Shown here piece by piece: positions 53,097 to 62,590 of a stretch of DNA of 64,000 bases. Each line of letters opens with the position of its first letter. Within the stretch, counting starts at the first letter, position 1. The position numbers and the translations under genes are program-made. Source of the DNA: Terriglobia bacterium. GTDB lineage: Bacteria; Acidobacteriota; Terriglobia; JAJPHL01. The notes under the pieces are model-generated. The model had not been told where the DNA came from. It saw only the letters and a program-made list of their open reading frames with translations, and searched no databases. The stretch lies in the NCBI GenBank assembly GCA_021325275.1, contig JAJPHL010000055.1:186001-250000 (forward strand), in the 5' to 3' direction.

Positions 53097-54668
53097 ATGC
53101 CTTATTGCGACATCACCGTCGACGCGTTGCTCCGGTCGCTGGCGCGCGATCAGCCCGATCGTGAGGCGTTAGTGACGCCCGACATCCGCTGGACATTCGC
53201 AGAGCTCGATCGGCGCGCCGAACTCGTCGCGCGCTCGCTCGTCCGCGCCGGATTTCGCAAAGGCGACCGCGCCGCGGTGTGGGCCACGAATCGCCCGGAA
53301 TGGGTGCTCTTGCAATTTGCGCTGGCGCGCGCCGGCGTGATTCTGGTCACGGTGAATACGTCGCTGAAGGGACATGAAGTCGAGTACCTGTTGCGGCAGT
53401 CGCAGGCCAACGCGTTATTTCTCACAGGCCGATTTCGCGACGTGAGTTACGTCGACATTTTTCGCGCGCTGCCGCCCCTGCCCGACTTGCGTCACGTCTT
53501 TTTTCTCGACTGCGGCGACGCTCCCGAAGGAATGCGTTCGTTTTTCGAACTCGAGCGCGAATCGGGGCCCGTCGAATACGAGGCGCAAGATCCCGACGAC
53601 GTAATCAACATGCAGTACACGTCCGGTACCACTGGATTCCCCAAGGGCGTGATGCTTTCCCATCGCAACATCGTCAACAACGGCCACGCCATCGGCACGG
53701 TGCTGACCTACACGATCGACGACCGCGTCTGCGTACCGGTGCCGCTCTTCCACTGCTTCGGCTGCGTGATCGGCGTGTTGGGCGCGTACACGCACGGCGC
53801 ATCAATCGCGCTTGTCGAAACATTCGATCCGCAGCGCGTGCTCGAAACGATCCACCGAGAGCGCTGCACGTCGGTGTACGGCGTGCCTACGATGTTTCTC
53901 GCGGAACTGGAGCATCCCGAATTCGGTCGTTTCGACATGACCTCGCTGCGCACCGGCGCAATGGGCGGCTCGCTGTGCCCCGAGAGTTTGATGCGTCGCG
54001 TGATCGCTGACATGCACATGAGCGGAATCACGATTGTCTATGGGCTTACCGAAGCGTCGCCCGTCATCACGCAAACGCGTCCCGGCGATCCGTTCGAGAA
54101 GCGCGTGAATACCGTCGGCACGCCGCTGCCGGGCGTTGAGGTTCGGATCGTCGATCCAGCAACATTGCGCGACGTGCCCGATGGGGCCGAAGGTGAACTA
54201 TGGAGCCGCGGCTATCACATCATGAAGGGCTATTATCGCGACGCGGCCGCCACGGCGCTTGCCGTGACGCCGGAAGGCTGGCTTCGCTCGGGCGATCTCG
54301 CCTCGCGCGACTCGGACGGCTATTACTCCATCACCGGACGTCTGAAGGAATTGATCATTCGCGGCGGCGAAAACATCGCGCCCAAGGAAATCGAGGAAGT
54401 GTTGCGTACGCATCCCGCCGTCAGCGACGTGGCCGTCTTCGGCGTGCCCGACGAGCGATTCGGTGAAGAGGTCGCCGCGGCGATCCGCTTGAAGCCTGGC
54501 GCGACCGCGCATACCGAGAAAATCCGCGACTATGTGCGCGCCAAGCTCGCGCGCTTCAAAGTCCCGCGCTACGTCGAGTTCGTCGAGGCCTTTCCGCAGA
54601 CCGCCAGCGGCAAGATCCAGCGGTTCCGGTTGCGCGAATTGTGGTCTGGTCAGAACCATTCGCGGTAG
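53097..54668 (+). CDS. AMP-forming acyl-CoA ligase
   Basis: 523 aa from ATG 53097 ([12 protein letters not shown]). Adenylation motifs are complete: the P-loop [20 protein letters not shown], the hinge block [27 protein letters not shown], and the catalytic lysine in SGKIQRFRL. Size and ends fit medium- or long-chain fatty acyl-CoA ligases (FadD/AcsF type). The polyamine fusion gene is divergent and shares the promoter region. pilT follows after 67 bases and a hairpin. Confidence 0.9.
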   Translation: MPYCDITVDALLRSLARDQPDREALVTPDIRWTFAELDRRAELVARSLVRAGFRKGDRAAVWATNRPEWVLLQFALARAGVILVTVNTSLKGHEVEYLLRQSQANALFLTGRFRDVSYVDIFRALPPLPDLRHVFFLDCGDAPEGMRSFFELERESGPVEYEAQDPDDVINMQYTSGTTGFPKGVMLSHRNIVNNGHAIGTVLTYTIDDRVCVPVPLFHCFGCVIGVLGAYTHGASIALVETFDPQRVLETIHRERCTSVYGVPTMFLAELEHPEFGRFDMTSLRTGAMGGSLCPESLMRRVIADMHMSGITIVYGLTEASPVITQTRPGDPFEKRVNTVGTPLPGVEVRIVDPATLRDVPDGAEGELWSRGYHIMKGYYRDAAATALAVTPEGWLRSGDLASRDSDGYYSITGRLKELIIRGGENIAPKEIEEVLRTHPAVSDVAVFGVPDERFGEEVAAAIRLKPGATAHTEKIRDYVRAKLARFKVPRYVEFVEAFPQTASGKIQRFRLRELWSGQNHSR

Positions 54669-54680
54669 CGAACGGGTACC

Positions 54681-54698
54681 CGTCTGCTACCGCAGACG
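54681..54698 (+). terminator. Hairpin after the acyl-CoA ligase gene
   Basis: CGTCTGC and GCAGACG form a 7-bp stem with loop TACC, 12 bases after the stop. No T-run follows. It separates the ligase from the pilT promoter TATAAT at 54719-54724. Confidence 0.4.
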
Positions 54699-54735
54699 AT
54701 TCTGAGCGCAATTCTGTCCTATAATGTGACCCATT

Positions 54736-55869
54736 GTGACTATCGAAGAACTCTTGCGACTCGCCGTGGATCGAAAGGCCAGCGACCTCCACTTGAAAGT
54801 CGGTAACTTCCCACACCTGCGCGTGGACGGCGCGCTGATGCCCATGGACAATCTGCCGCGCATCACGCCGGAAGACATGCTCGACATGGCTTTCAGCATG
54901 ATGTCGAATCGCCAGAAAGCCCGCTTCAAGGAGACGTCGGAAATGGACCTTGCGTACGGTGTGTCGGGCTTGGGCCGCTTCCGCGTGAACGTGTTTCAGC
55001 AGCGCGGCAATGTGGGATTGGTGCTGCGCCTCGTTCCCACCAAGATTCGCTCGCTCGACGAACTGAATTTGCCGCCGGTGATCAGCTCAATTTGCGAGGA
55101 GCGCCGCGGCCTGGTGCTGGTGACCGGTACCACGGGCAGCGGTAAGTCGACGACGCTCGCCTCGATGATCGATAAAATCAACTCCACCCGCGCCGACCAC
55201 ATCATTACGGTGGAAGATCCCATCGAATATCTCCATCGCGACAAGAAAAGCTTCGTCAACCAGCGCGAAGTGGAAGTGGATACACACAATTTTTCGGTGG
55301 CCCTGCGGGCGGCGTTGCGGCAAGATCCCGACCTGATTCTCGTCGGCGAAATGCGCGACTTGGAAACCATCGGCACCGCGCTGCTCGCGGCAGAAACCGG
55401 CCACATGGTGTTTTCCACCCTGCACACGCTCGACGCCGTCGAGACGATCCAACGTATCATCGCCGTTTTCCCGCCGCCGGAGCAGAAACCGGTGCGCTTG
55501 CAGCTTGCCTCGGTGCTGAAAGCCGTGATCTCGCAGCGGCTCGTGCGCCGCGCCGACGGGATCGGCCGCGTGCCGGCGGTGGAGGTGCTGGTCGCCACGG
55601 GATTCGTGCGCGATTGCATCATCAATCCCGACAAGACGCGCTCGATCCGCGAAGCGATCGCTACCGGTACGTCGCAGTACGGCATGCAGACGTTCGATCA
55701 ATCGCTCTACGATTTGTACGCGCAGAAATTGATCACGTACGAGGAAGCGCTGCACCAAGCCAGCAATCCCGACGACTTCAAGCTGCGCGTTTCCGGTATC
55801 AGTTCGTCGGCCGACGCGGCGCGCGACCAAATGCAGTCGCAGGCGTTCCGGGTGAAATTGGACCGCTAA
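54736..55869 (+). CDS. pilT: Type IV pilus twitching ATPase PilT
   Basis: 377 aa from a GTG start, with TATAAT (54719-54724) 11 bases upstream. PilT blocks are present: LRLAVDRKASDLHLKVGN, Walker A GTTGSGKSTT, the Asp box VEDPIEYLHRD, Walker B DLILVGEMRD, and HMVFSTLHTLDA. It drives pilus retraction. No other pil genes are in the window, so this is an isolated copy that may serve machinery encoded elsewhere. Confidence 0.95.
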   Translation: MTIEELLRLAVDRKASDLHLKVGNFPHLRVDGALMPMDNLPRITPEDMLDMAFSMMSNRQKARFKETSEMDLAYGVSGLGRFRVNVFQQRGNVGLVLRLVPTKIRSLDELNLPPVISSICEERRGLVLVTGTTGSGKSTTLASMIDKINSTRADHIITVEDPIEYLHRDKKSFVNQREVEVDTHNFSVALRAALRQDPDLILVGEMRDLETIGTALLAAETGHMVFSTLHTLDAVETIQRIIAVFPPPEQKPVRLQLASVLKAVISQRLVRRADGIGRVPAVEVLVATGFVRDCIINPDKTRSIREAIATGTSQYGMQTFDQSLYDLYAQKLITYEEALHQASNPDDFKLRVSGISSSADAARDQMQSQAFRVKLDR

Positions 55870-55992
55870 TAAGCCACACGTTCCGGCGTGATCGAAATTG
55901 GGACTGAGCGTCCGCCGCCGGACAGCCGGTGACAAGAAATCGTTGTACACGCACGACATCCGGTTTGGACACCGGAATGCCTGAATGAAGTC

Positions 55993-58389
55993 ATGTTTCG
56001 TTCCATCTTGCGTTCCGTGACGCGAAATCCGGCTTTTACGGCTGCCGCCGTGCTGACCCTGGCCCTCGGAATCGGGGCCAACACCGCGATGTTTTCGATC
56101 ATCGACGGCGTGTTGCTAAAGCCGCTTGCCTACCGTCAACCAGACCGTTTGATCAGTCTCCATCTTCGCATCACCACGCTGAAGAACTTGGGCGTGCTGC
56201 CGCTTCCTCCATACATCTACAAGTTGTGGCGCCGGAACGCGTCGACGATCGAGAGTATCGCGGTGATCCGGCCCGGCTCCGACAATCTCACGGGTGTCGG
56301 CGAACCTGATCGGTTGCTAAGCGCGCGCGTTTCGTCGTCGGTGTTTCAGACACTCGGCGTTTGGCCCGCGATCGGGCGGAGCTTCACCGAGAGCGAAGAC
56401 ACGCACGACGGTCCGAAAGCCGTGATCCTCAGTGATGGGTTGTGGCGCCGCCGTTTTGCTGCCGATCCGAAAGTGCTCGGCCGCGCGATCCAACTGAACG
56501 AAACGCCGTACACGATTATCGGCGTAATGCCCGCCGGTTTCGAAGTGCCCATCGATCTCGAGACGGAGCACGCGGCGCACTTTGACATCATGCTTCCCGT
56601 GGCTTTCGCGCCAGACAACATGATGAATCACGGCTATTGGGGCGTGGCGCGCTTGAAACCTGGCGTGACCCTCGATCAGGCGCGCACCGAACTCGACACG
56701 ATTCTCGCGACGATCAAAGGCGATCTGGTGCGCAACGCCGTCGCCGCGCCGCTGGAAACAAACTTGACCGCGCGCGTCCGTCAGGGACTTGGGCTGTTGA
56801 TGGCGGCCGTGGGACTCGTGTTGCTGATCGCGTGCGGCAATCTCGCGAATCTGATGCTGAGCCGCGGACTCGCGCGCCGCAAGGAAATCGCGGTGCGGTC
56901 GGCGTTAGGAGCCAGTCGCTGGCAAATCGTGCGTCTGCTCTTTAACGAAAGCCTAGCTTTGTCGGCCCTGGGAGGAGTCGCCGGCGTGATCTGTGCGTCA
57001 TGGAGCGTCAGCGCGATTCTCGCGCAGCTTCCCGCGAGCTTGCCTCATCAAGGCGCGATCTCCGTCGATCCGCGGTCTCTCCTATTTTGCTTAGCGGCGA
57101 CATTTTTTAGCGCGCTCCTGTTCGGCGCGCTGCCGGCGTGGCGATTCTCGAAGGCCGATCCGCAGGAGGCGCTGCAACAAGCGGGCCGCGGCGCAAGCGA
57201 GACGCGTAAGTCGAGCGCGCTGCGTCAATGCTTGATTGGAACGCAAGTAGCGCTCGGCACAATGCTCGTGATCGGCTGCGGGCTGGTGCTGCGAAGTTTC
57301 GCGAACGTCGCGCGAGTCGATCCGGGATTCGAAACGCACAACGTCATCACAGCCGACTTGCCGCTCGAAGGGCCGCGCTACACCGAGCCGGCGATCCGTG
57401 AAGCCTATAGGGAGATCGAACAAAGATTGTCAAGCATTCCCGGCGTGACGGCGTCGGGTGGCGTCAGTTGGCTACCCCTTTCCGGAAACGAATACCAGAA
57501 TCCGATTTTTTTCCCAGGCCAGGCGCTCACGCGCGACCGCATCGCCGATCTGCCGATGGCGCAAATTCGCTTCGCCACGCCGGGATACTTCCAGGCCGCG
57601 GGCGTGACGCTCGAATCCGGGCGAGTCTATTCCGAAGCAGCGGGGGAAATGTGGAGCGCCGTGGTGAGCGAAAGCGCGGCGCGGCGATTGTGGCCTAGTG
57701 GCAGTCCACTGGGGCAAGAGTTTACGATCGATGAAGGGCCGAAGCCGCGTGTGTGGCGCGTGGCCGGCGTGGTGGCGGACGTGCGGCAAGCCGGCCTGGA
57801 GAGCCCCGCGCCGATGATCGTGTATCTGCCGCCGGCGAACAATCGCGGAATGAGTTTTTCCTTTGTGCTGCGTACGAAAATGCCGCCCGACTCACTGACT
57901 CGCTCGATTCGCCAAGCGGTCTGGCAAGTGGATCCGGCGATTCCGGTGCCGAAAATCCGCAGCATGAGCGAGATTGTCGCGACGGCCGTCGGTCAGCGCC
58001 GTTTCCAAACGCTCTTGCTCACGGCATTTGCCGGTGCGGCGTTGTTGCTCGCGGCACTCGGGATTTACGGGACCATTTCGTACTCGGTGAATCAACGCTA
58101 CCGGGAAATCGGAATTCGCCTGGCGCTCGGCGCGCAGAGCCGCGACATTGGAACGCTGGTATTGCGCCATGCGCTGACGCCGGTGATCGCGGGGCTTGTC
58201 GCCGGCGCCATCGGCGCGCTCTGCATCCGCGAAACACTCGCGGCGTTGCTCTACGGCATTTCGGCGAGCGATGCACCGACGTATGCGGCGTCGGGCGCGC
58301 TCTTTCTGCTGGTGGCAGCCGTGTCGTGTTGGTGGCCGGCGCGACGCGCCACGCGTCTTGATCCAGTTGAAACCATGCGCTGCGAATAG
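55993..58389 (+). CDS. Orphan MacB/FtsX-type permease (ADOP family), second copy
   Basis: 798 aa. Same plan as the gene at 43448-45895: first helix block (AAVLTLALGIGANTAMFSIIDGVLLKPL), a long periplasmic core, one FtsX block (LANLMLSRGLARRKEIAVRSALGA), a second core, and the last block (YGTISYSVNQRYREIGIRLALGA). The two proteins are clearly paralogous but far diverged. No ATPase gene is adjacent. It lies alone between pilT and the nucleotidyltransferase pair. Confidence 0.9.
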   Translation: MFRSILRSVTRNPAFTAAAVLTLALGIGANTAMFSIIDGVLLKPLAYRQPDRLISLHLRITTLKNLGVLPLPPYIYKLWRRNASTIESIAVIRPGSDNLTGVGEPDRLLSARVSSSVFQTLGVWPAIGRSFTESEDTHDGPKAVILSDGLWRRRFAADPKVLGRAIQLNETPYTIIGVMPAGFEVPIDLETEHAAHFDIMLPVAFAPDNMMNHGYWGVARLKPGVTLDQARTELDTILATIKGDLVRNAVAAPLETNLTARVRQGLGLLMAAVGLVLLIACGNLANLMLSRGLARRKEIAVRSALGASRWQIVRLLFNESLALSALGGVAGVICASWSVSAILAQLPASLPHQGAISVDPRSLLFCLAATFFSALLFGALPAWRFSKADPQEALQQAGRGASETRKSSALRQCLIGTQVALGTMLVIGCGLVLRSFANVARVDPGFETHNVITADLPLEGPRYTEPAIREAYREIEQRLSSIPGVTASGGVSWLPLSGNEYQNPIFFPGQALTRDRIADLPMAQIRFATPGYFQAAGVTLESGRVYSEAAGEMWSAVVSESAARRLWPSGSPLGQEFTIDEGPKPRVWRVAGVVADVRQAGLESPAPMIVYLPPANNRGMSFSFVLRTKMPPDSLTRSIRQAVWQVDPAIPVPKIRSMSEIVATAVGQRRFQTLLLTAFAGAALLLAALGIYGTISYSVNQRYREIGIRLALGAQSRDIGTLVLRHALTPVIAGLVAGAIGALCIRETLAALLYGISASDAPTYAASGALFLLVAAVSCWWPARRATRLDPVETMRCE

Positions 58390-58432
58390 CGGCCGAGCGA
58401 CGTTCCACGTTCGCACGTATAATTGAAACCAC

Positions 58433-58657
58433 ATGCTTACAGAATCGTCCCCAATGGAGGCCGTTCGCGCGCTCGTCGACGAATACCGGACGACGTGCCT
58501 CTGGTTCCTGCGGCAGGACTATTACCCGCAGAACGTGGAGGAAGCCTGGCGCGTGTTGGAACAAATTGAACGTCACGGCGACCTGGCTGCGTTTCGCCGC
58601 GCCGCGGAGTTGAGACAATGGCTATCACGGAATTCCAGCGCGCCGTCTGCCGTCTAA
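58433..58657 (+). CDS. Small partner protein of a nucleotidyltransferase pair, 74 aa
   Basis: A TATAAT (58418-58423) lies 9 bases before ATG 58433; ATG 58454 is a second candidate. The protein is helical, with EYRTTCLWFLRQDYYPQNVEEAW, LEQIERHGDLAAFRR and a closing ELRQWLSRNSSA. Its last 40 bases overlap the start of the nucleotidyltransferase gene. The layout, with a small gene first and tight overlap, matches antitoxin genes of AbiE-like or MNT-like systems, but no known antitoxin family is recognised. Confidence 0.65.
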   Translation: MLTESSPMEAVRALVDEYRTTCLWFLRQDYYPQNVEEAWRVLEQIERHGDLAAFRRAAELRQWLSRNSSAPSAV

Positions 58658-59427
58658 TCGCTCGCCAGCGCATCGAAAGCGGGGTCAGCTATGTGGCGGG
58701 CGGTGCGGCGTTGAATGCGCTCACGAATTCGCCGCGAGAGTCGCGTGACATCGATATTTTTCACGATGTGCGCGAAGCCGTTGCCGCCAGTTGGTCCGCC
58801 GACCGCGAAACTTTAGAGAGCGCCGGCTACACGATTCGCGTCTTACGAGAGCGCGATTCGTTTGTGGAGGCGATCGCCTCAAAGGCATCCGAGAGTCTGG
58901 TGCTGGAATGGGCGCTCGACAGCGCGTTTCGTTTTTTTCCTTTGATACTCAACGACGATTTCGGTCTTGCGCTTCATCCTTTCGACCTGGCGACGAACAA
59001 AGTGCTCGCGTTGGTCGGACGGCTTGAAGTTCGCGATTGGATTGACGTGATTCAGTGCCACGAAAAAATTCAGCCGCTCGGATTTTTGGCGTGGGCGGCG
59101 TGCGGCAAAGACCCCGCCTTCAGTCCTTCCGCGATTCTCGAGCACGCCGCGCGAACCGCGCGCTATTCGACGACGGAAGTCGCTGCGCTTTCTTTTTCCG
59201 GTCCTCCACCCGACGCCGCATCCCTTTCGCGTTCATGGCATGACATGCTCGCAGACGCTCGCGCGTTGATATCGGCATTGCCGCCCGAACGTTCGGGTAC
59301 GTGCGTGTTGGATTCCAATGGCGATCTTTTCACCGGACACTTGCCGAAGCTTCAATATGCCATTGCGCGCGACAGCCTTCGATTCCACACCGGCACGATC
59401 CGTGGCAGTTGGCCCACCCTTCACTAA
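58618..59427 (+). CDS. Nucleotidyltransferase of the AbiEii-like type, putative toxin
   Basis: 269 aa. The nucleotidyltransferase signature is YVAGGAALNALTNSPRESRDIDIFHD: a GG (28-29), then D44 and D46, the DxD metal pair, as in AbiEii/AbiGii and related enzymes. Later segments (LHPFDLATNKVLALVGRLEVRDWID) resemble the helical part of such proteins. It overlaps the upstream small gene by 40 bases, which suggests coupled expression. Possible roles are tRNA or protein nucleotidylation in a type IV-like toxin-antitoxin or abortive infection module; unproven here. Confidence 0.78.
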   Translation: MAITEFQRAVCRLIARQRIESGVSYVAGGAALNALTNSPRESRDIDIFHDVREAVAASWSADRETLESAGYTIRVLRERDSFVEAIASKASESLVLEWALDSAFRFFPLILNDDFGLALHPFDLATNKVLALVGRLEVRDWIDVIQCHEKIQPLGFLAWAACGKDPAFSPSAILEHAARTARYSTTEVAALSFSGPPPDAASLSRSWHDMLADARALISALPPERSGTCVLDSNGDLFTGHLPKLQYAIARDSLRFHTGTIRGSWPTLH

Positions 59428-59512
59428 CGGATTCCGAATCTGCGGTAAACTTAACTTAAGCGCGATTGGGGCCAGTTCCGTAAGGTATCTCACAGGTTAT
59501 TTCGCTCACAAC

Positions 59513-59566
59513 GGACGCGACAGACCAAACGTTGTGGCTCGCGGTGGACGCGGGGCTGTCGCGTCC
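59513..59566. repeat. Inverted repeat in the leader of the MFS exporter
   Basis: GGACGCGACAG (59513-59523) pairs with CTGTCGCGTCC (59556-59566), an 11-bp perfect stem with a 32-base loop. It ends 33 bases before the MFS start, so it could be a leader hairpin or operator. The rest of 59428-59599 shows no gene. Confidence 0.4.
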
Positions 59567-59599
59567 TGTTCGCGAGCAATCTGATCGTGGTGCACGACG

Positions 59600-60892
59600 A
59601 TGTTTGAATTACTTAAACGCCGCCCCTACCGGATTATTCTCACGGCGAATTTCATTTCGCTGATTGGGAGCGGGCTGAACCACGCCTCGATCATCTGGTT
59701 CGTGCTTCAAAAGACGCATTCGGAGCAAGCCGTCGCGCTGCTGGTGACCGCGATCACGCTGCCGTCGCTGTTTTTTCTGCCATTCTCCGGCGTGCTCATC
59801 GACCGCCTCGATCGCCGCTACGTCTCGATGACCCTCGACATCTGCCGCGGAACGTCCGTGGCGATCGTCGCGGCGCTCGCGTTCATGGGACGCGCGGAAG
59901 TCTGGCACATCTACGCCATGGGCATCGCGCTGGGTCTCGGCGCGTTCATGTTCTGGCCCAACATGCAGGCGCTCACGCAGGAAATGGCCGAGCACTCCGA
60001 CGTGGTGCCGCTGAACGCGCTGGTGCAAGGATCGGCGCAAGCAGGCTGGATGATCTCGGGCGCCATCGTCGGATTCCTTTATCGACGCATCGGGCTCGGC
60101 GGCACTCTTTCAATGGACGCGGCCAGCTACGCGTTCTCCGTGTTCTTGATGTTTCGCGTGCGCAAAGGCAAACATCTTGTGCATAACGAAAGGACGCCGC
60201 TGAATCTCGGACGATTCAATCGCGACTTCGTCGGGGGCTTGCGCTACGCCGCGTCGAACGCGCGTGTGATGATCCTTGGCATTGTGGCCGCGCTGTTCAC
60301 TGCCGCGATGATGAGCCAAAACGTGTTGACCGCACCGTTCAGCGACAAGATTCTGAAGGCGGGTCCGGAGGGCTTCGGATACTGCGCCGCCGGCTGGAGC
60401 TTGGGCGCGATTTTCATCAGCGTGGTCGCCGGAACCGTCTTGAGTAAAAGTTCGGCGCGATTGTGGGTATTGTCGGGGGCGCTGGTGCTGGCGGGCGTTG
60501 CGTGTGTCGTGTTGCCGCATTTCGCGATCCTCATTGTCGGTGTTGCGGGATACGTGGTGATGGGCGCGGGCCGTGGCATGGCCGGCGTGGGCATCAACAG
60601 CGTGCTGATGCATGAAGTGCCGCGCCAATTGATGGGCCGCACGCAGAACGTGATCAACTTCACGGCCATCGTGATGCAACTCGTTTTAACGATGGCGTGC
60701 GGTTGGTTGAGCGAGCATCTCGCGATCAAGTACGGATTCTACGCCGTGGGGAGTTTTTATTTCACCGGCGGGTTGCTCGCCATGCTCGTCGCGCGCATGC
60801 CGGAGTCGGGCGCGCGTCTGCTTGCACCGGATGCCCCGCCGCCCGAGACGCTGGACATCCTCATGCCCGAGGTTGAGGCGGCCGAACTTTAG
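59600..60892 (+). CDS. MFS exporter (EntS/MFS_3-like)
   Basis: 430 aa with 12 predicted helices. It begins MFELLKRRPYRIILTANFISLIGSGLN, and the loop FLPFSGVLIDRLDRRYVSM is the signature of the MFS_3 group that includes enterobactin and macrolide exporters. Helix 7 on starts after residue ~210. A hairpin-forming inverted repeat lies in the leader. Drug or siderophore export is possible but no substrate can be named. Confidence 0.84.
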   Translation: MFELLKRRPYRIILTANFISLIGSGLNHASIIWFVLQKTHSEQAVALLVTAITLPSLFFLPFSGVLIDRLDRRYVSMTLDICRGTSVAIVAALAFMGRAEVWHIYAMGIALGLGAFMFWPNMQALTQEMAEHSDVVPLNALVQGSAQAGWMISGAIVGFLYRRIGLGGTLSMDAASYAFSVFLMFRVRKGKHLVHNERTPLNLGRFNRDFVGGLRYAASNARVMILGIVAALFTAAMMSQNVLTAPFSDKILKAGPEGFGYCAAGWSLGAIFISVVAGTVLSKSSARLWVLSGALVLAGVACVVLPHFAILIVGVAGYVVMGAGRGMAGVGINSVLMHEVPRQLMGRTQNVINFTAIVMQLVLTMACGWLSEHLAIKYGFYAVGSFYFTGGLLAMLVARMPESGARLLAPDAPPPETLDILMPEVEAAEL

Positions 60893-60916
60893 TAAAACGC
60901 CTTATAATCGATAAAG

Positions 60917-62323
60917 ATGTCCGAGCAAGGCAAAACGTTTTTTCTGGAAACCTTCGGCTGCCAGATGAATGTCCACGACTCCGAAAAAGTCGCGGGCACG
61001 CTTGTGGCGCAGGGCTACGTCCAAGTCGACGACCCCCGCGCCGCCGACTTGGTGCTGTACAACACTTGCAGCATTCGCGACAAAGCGGAACAAAAAGTTT
61101 TTTCGCGCCTCGGACAATATCGCAAGGATTTGGGCGAAGGAAAAATGTTCGGCGTGCTGGGATGCGTGGCGCAGCAGGAAGGTGAACGCATTTTCGAGAA
61201 AGCGCCGCACGTGGGTCTGGTGGTGGGATCGGCCAGCTATCGCCGCCTGCCGGAATTGCTCGCGCAACTCGAGGGCGGCAGCCGCCGCGTCGCGGGACTC
61301 GATACCGACACCGACGAAACGTTCGAAACGGAAGTCACGCGCCGCGACAATCCTTTTCGCGCCTATCTCACGATCATCGAAGGCTGCGACCAAAAGTGCG
61401 CCTTTTGCGTGGTGCCGTACACGCGCGGTCCGGAGCGCAGCCGGTCGAGCAAACTAATTCTTGAAGAGGCGCGGCAGCTCGCGTCCGCTGGTTATACGGA
61501 AATCCAAATCCTCGGGCAGATCGTGAATCATTACATCGATCCGGACCCAGCACGCTTGACGTTTGCGGAATTGCTTTCGGCGATGGCGGAAATTCCCGGC
61601 ATCCGCCGCGTGCGATTCACCACGTCGCATCCGCGCTACTTCGGGCCCGACATCGTCGACGCGATCACGGCGCATCCGGCGCTTTGCAATCAAGTGCATC
61701 TGCCGGTGCAATCGGGATCGACGCGAACGCTGGAACGCATGTTCCGCGGGTACACGCGCGAAGAGTATCTCGAAAAAATCGCAATGTTGCGCGCCTCGCC
61801 GCGCGGGATCGCGCTCTCCACCGACATCATTGTGGGATTCCCCGGCGAAACGGAAGCCGACTTCGCGGAGACGATCTCGCTGCTCGATACCGTTGAGTAC
61901 GAATCGATTTTTTCGTTCAAGTATTCGCCGCGGCCCAACACCCCGGCGCGCGACTACGCCGAAGCGATCGCGGACGTCGAAAGCAGCCGTCGTTTGTCAC
62001 TGCTGCAAGAGCGCCAGCGCGAAATCCAGACGCGCAAGAATCGTGCCCTCATCGGGTCGGTGTCGGAAGTGTTGGTGGAAGGGCGCAACGAAAAGCTCAA
62101 CCAATGGATCGGACGCACCACGGAGAATCGCGTGCTGAATTTCACGGTGCCGGCTGCCGCGCCGCCCCGGAATCGCCTGGGGACGTACGCGTGGGTCGCG
62201 GTGACTGGCGCGACTCCCAATAGTTTGGTTGGTGAAATGTTGCCGGCGTCGGATGCGGAAGAAGCCGCCTCGCTTGCGGTTCCGATAAAACTTGCGTGGT
62301 CTGAATTGCGAGTGGTTTCCTAG
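60917..62323 (+). CDS. miaB: tRNA-2-methylthio-N6-dimethylallyladenosine synthase
   Basis: 468 aa, normal MiaB size. N-terminal cluster Cys C15 is in ETFGCQMN, with further ligands in YNTCSIRDKAEQ and VLGCVAQQ. The radical-SAM cluster is in GCDQKCAFCVVPY, and a TRAM domain closes the protein. It inserts the 2-methylthio group at A37 of tRNAs. TATAAT (60903-60908) lies 8 bases before the ATG, so the mRNA is probably leaderless. It is 24 bases behind the MFS gene. Confidence 0.96.
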   Translation: MSEQGKTFFLETFGCQMNVHDSEKVAGTLVAQGYVQVDDPRAADLVLYNTCSIRDKAEQKVFSRLGQYRKDLGEGKMFGVLGCVAQQEGERIFEKAPHVGLVVGSASYRRLPELLAQLEGGSRRVAGLDTDTDETFETEVTRRDNPFRAYLTIIEGCDQKCAFCVVPYTRGPERSRSSKLILEEARQLASAGYTEIQILGQIVNHYIDPDPARLTFAELLSAMAEIPGIRRVRFTTSHPRYFGPDIVDAITAHPALCNQVHLPVQSGSTRTLERMFRGYTREEYLEKIAMLRASPRGIALSTDIIVGFPGETEADFAETISLLDTVEYESIFSFKYSPRPNTPARDYAEAIADVESSRRLSLLQERQREIQTRKNRALIGSVSEVLVEGRNEKLNQWIGRTTENRVLNFTVPAAAPPRNRLGTYAWVAVTGATPNSLVGEMLPASDAEEAASLAVPIKLAWSELRVVS

Positions 62324-62359
62324 AGTTTCCGGTTCGGCGGAGATGGTAAAATGGCGGTA

Positions 62360-62590
62360 ATGAAGATCATTGACGTGATCGGGAACATTGACGCTCAGCG
62401 ACACCTGACCGCAGACGTGTCCGACGATGTATCGCCGGGACCGGTGCGCATTGCCGTCCTTCCTCTGGAAGAGGCCGCAGAGGATAGGTGGACTCGGTTC
62501 GTCGCCGGGGAATGGTCTCAAGAACTAGCCGATCCTCGCCAGGACCTTTACACGCTCGAAGACGGATACCCAATTGATATCGCGCGGTGA
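62360..62590 (+). CDS. Putative antitoxin of a PemK/MazF-type pair
   Basis: 76 aa from ATG 62360; an ATG at 62351 is possible, but TAAAAT (62347-62352) is exactly 7 bases before 62360. The second half (DRWTRFVAGEWSQELADPRQDLYTLEDGYPIDIAR) follows the pattern EW...ELADPRQDxYTLEDG that I associate with antitoxin partners of PemK-like toxins. The toxin gene overlaps its last 17 bases. No DNA-binding fold is obvious. Confidence 0.68.
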   Translation: MKIIDVIGNIDAQRHLTADVSDDVSPGPVRIAVLPLEEAAEDRWTRFVAGEWSQELADPRQDLYTLEDGYPIDIAR

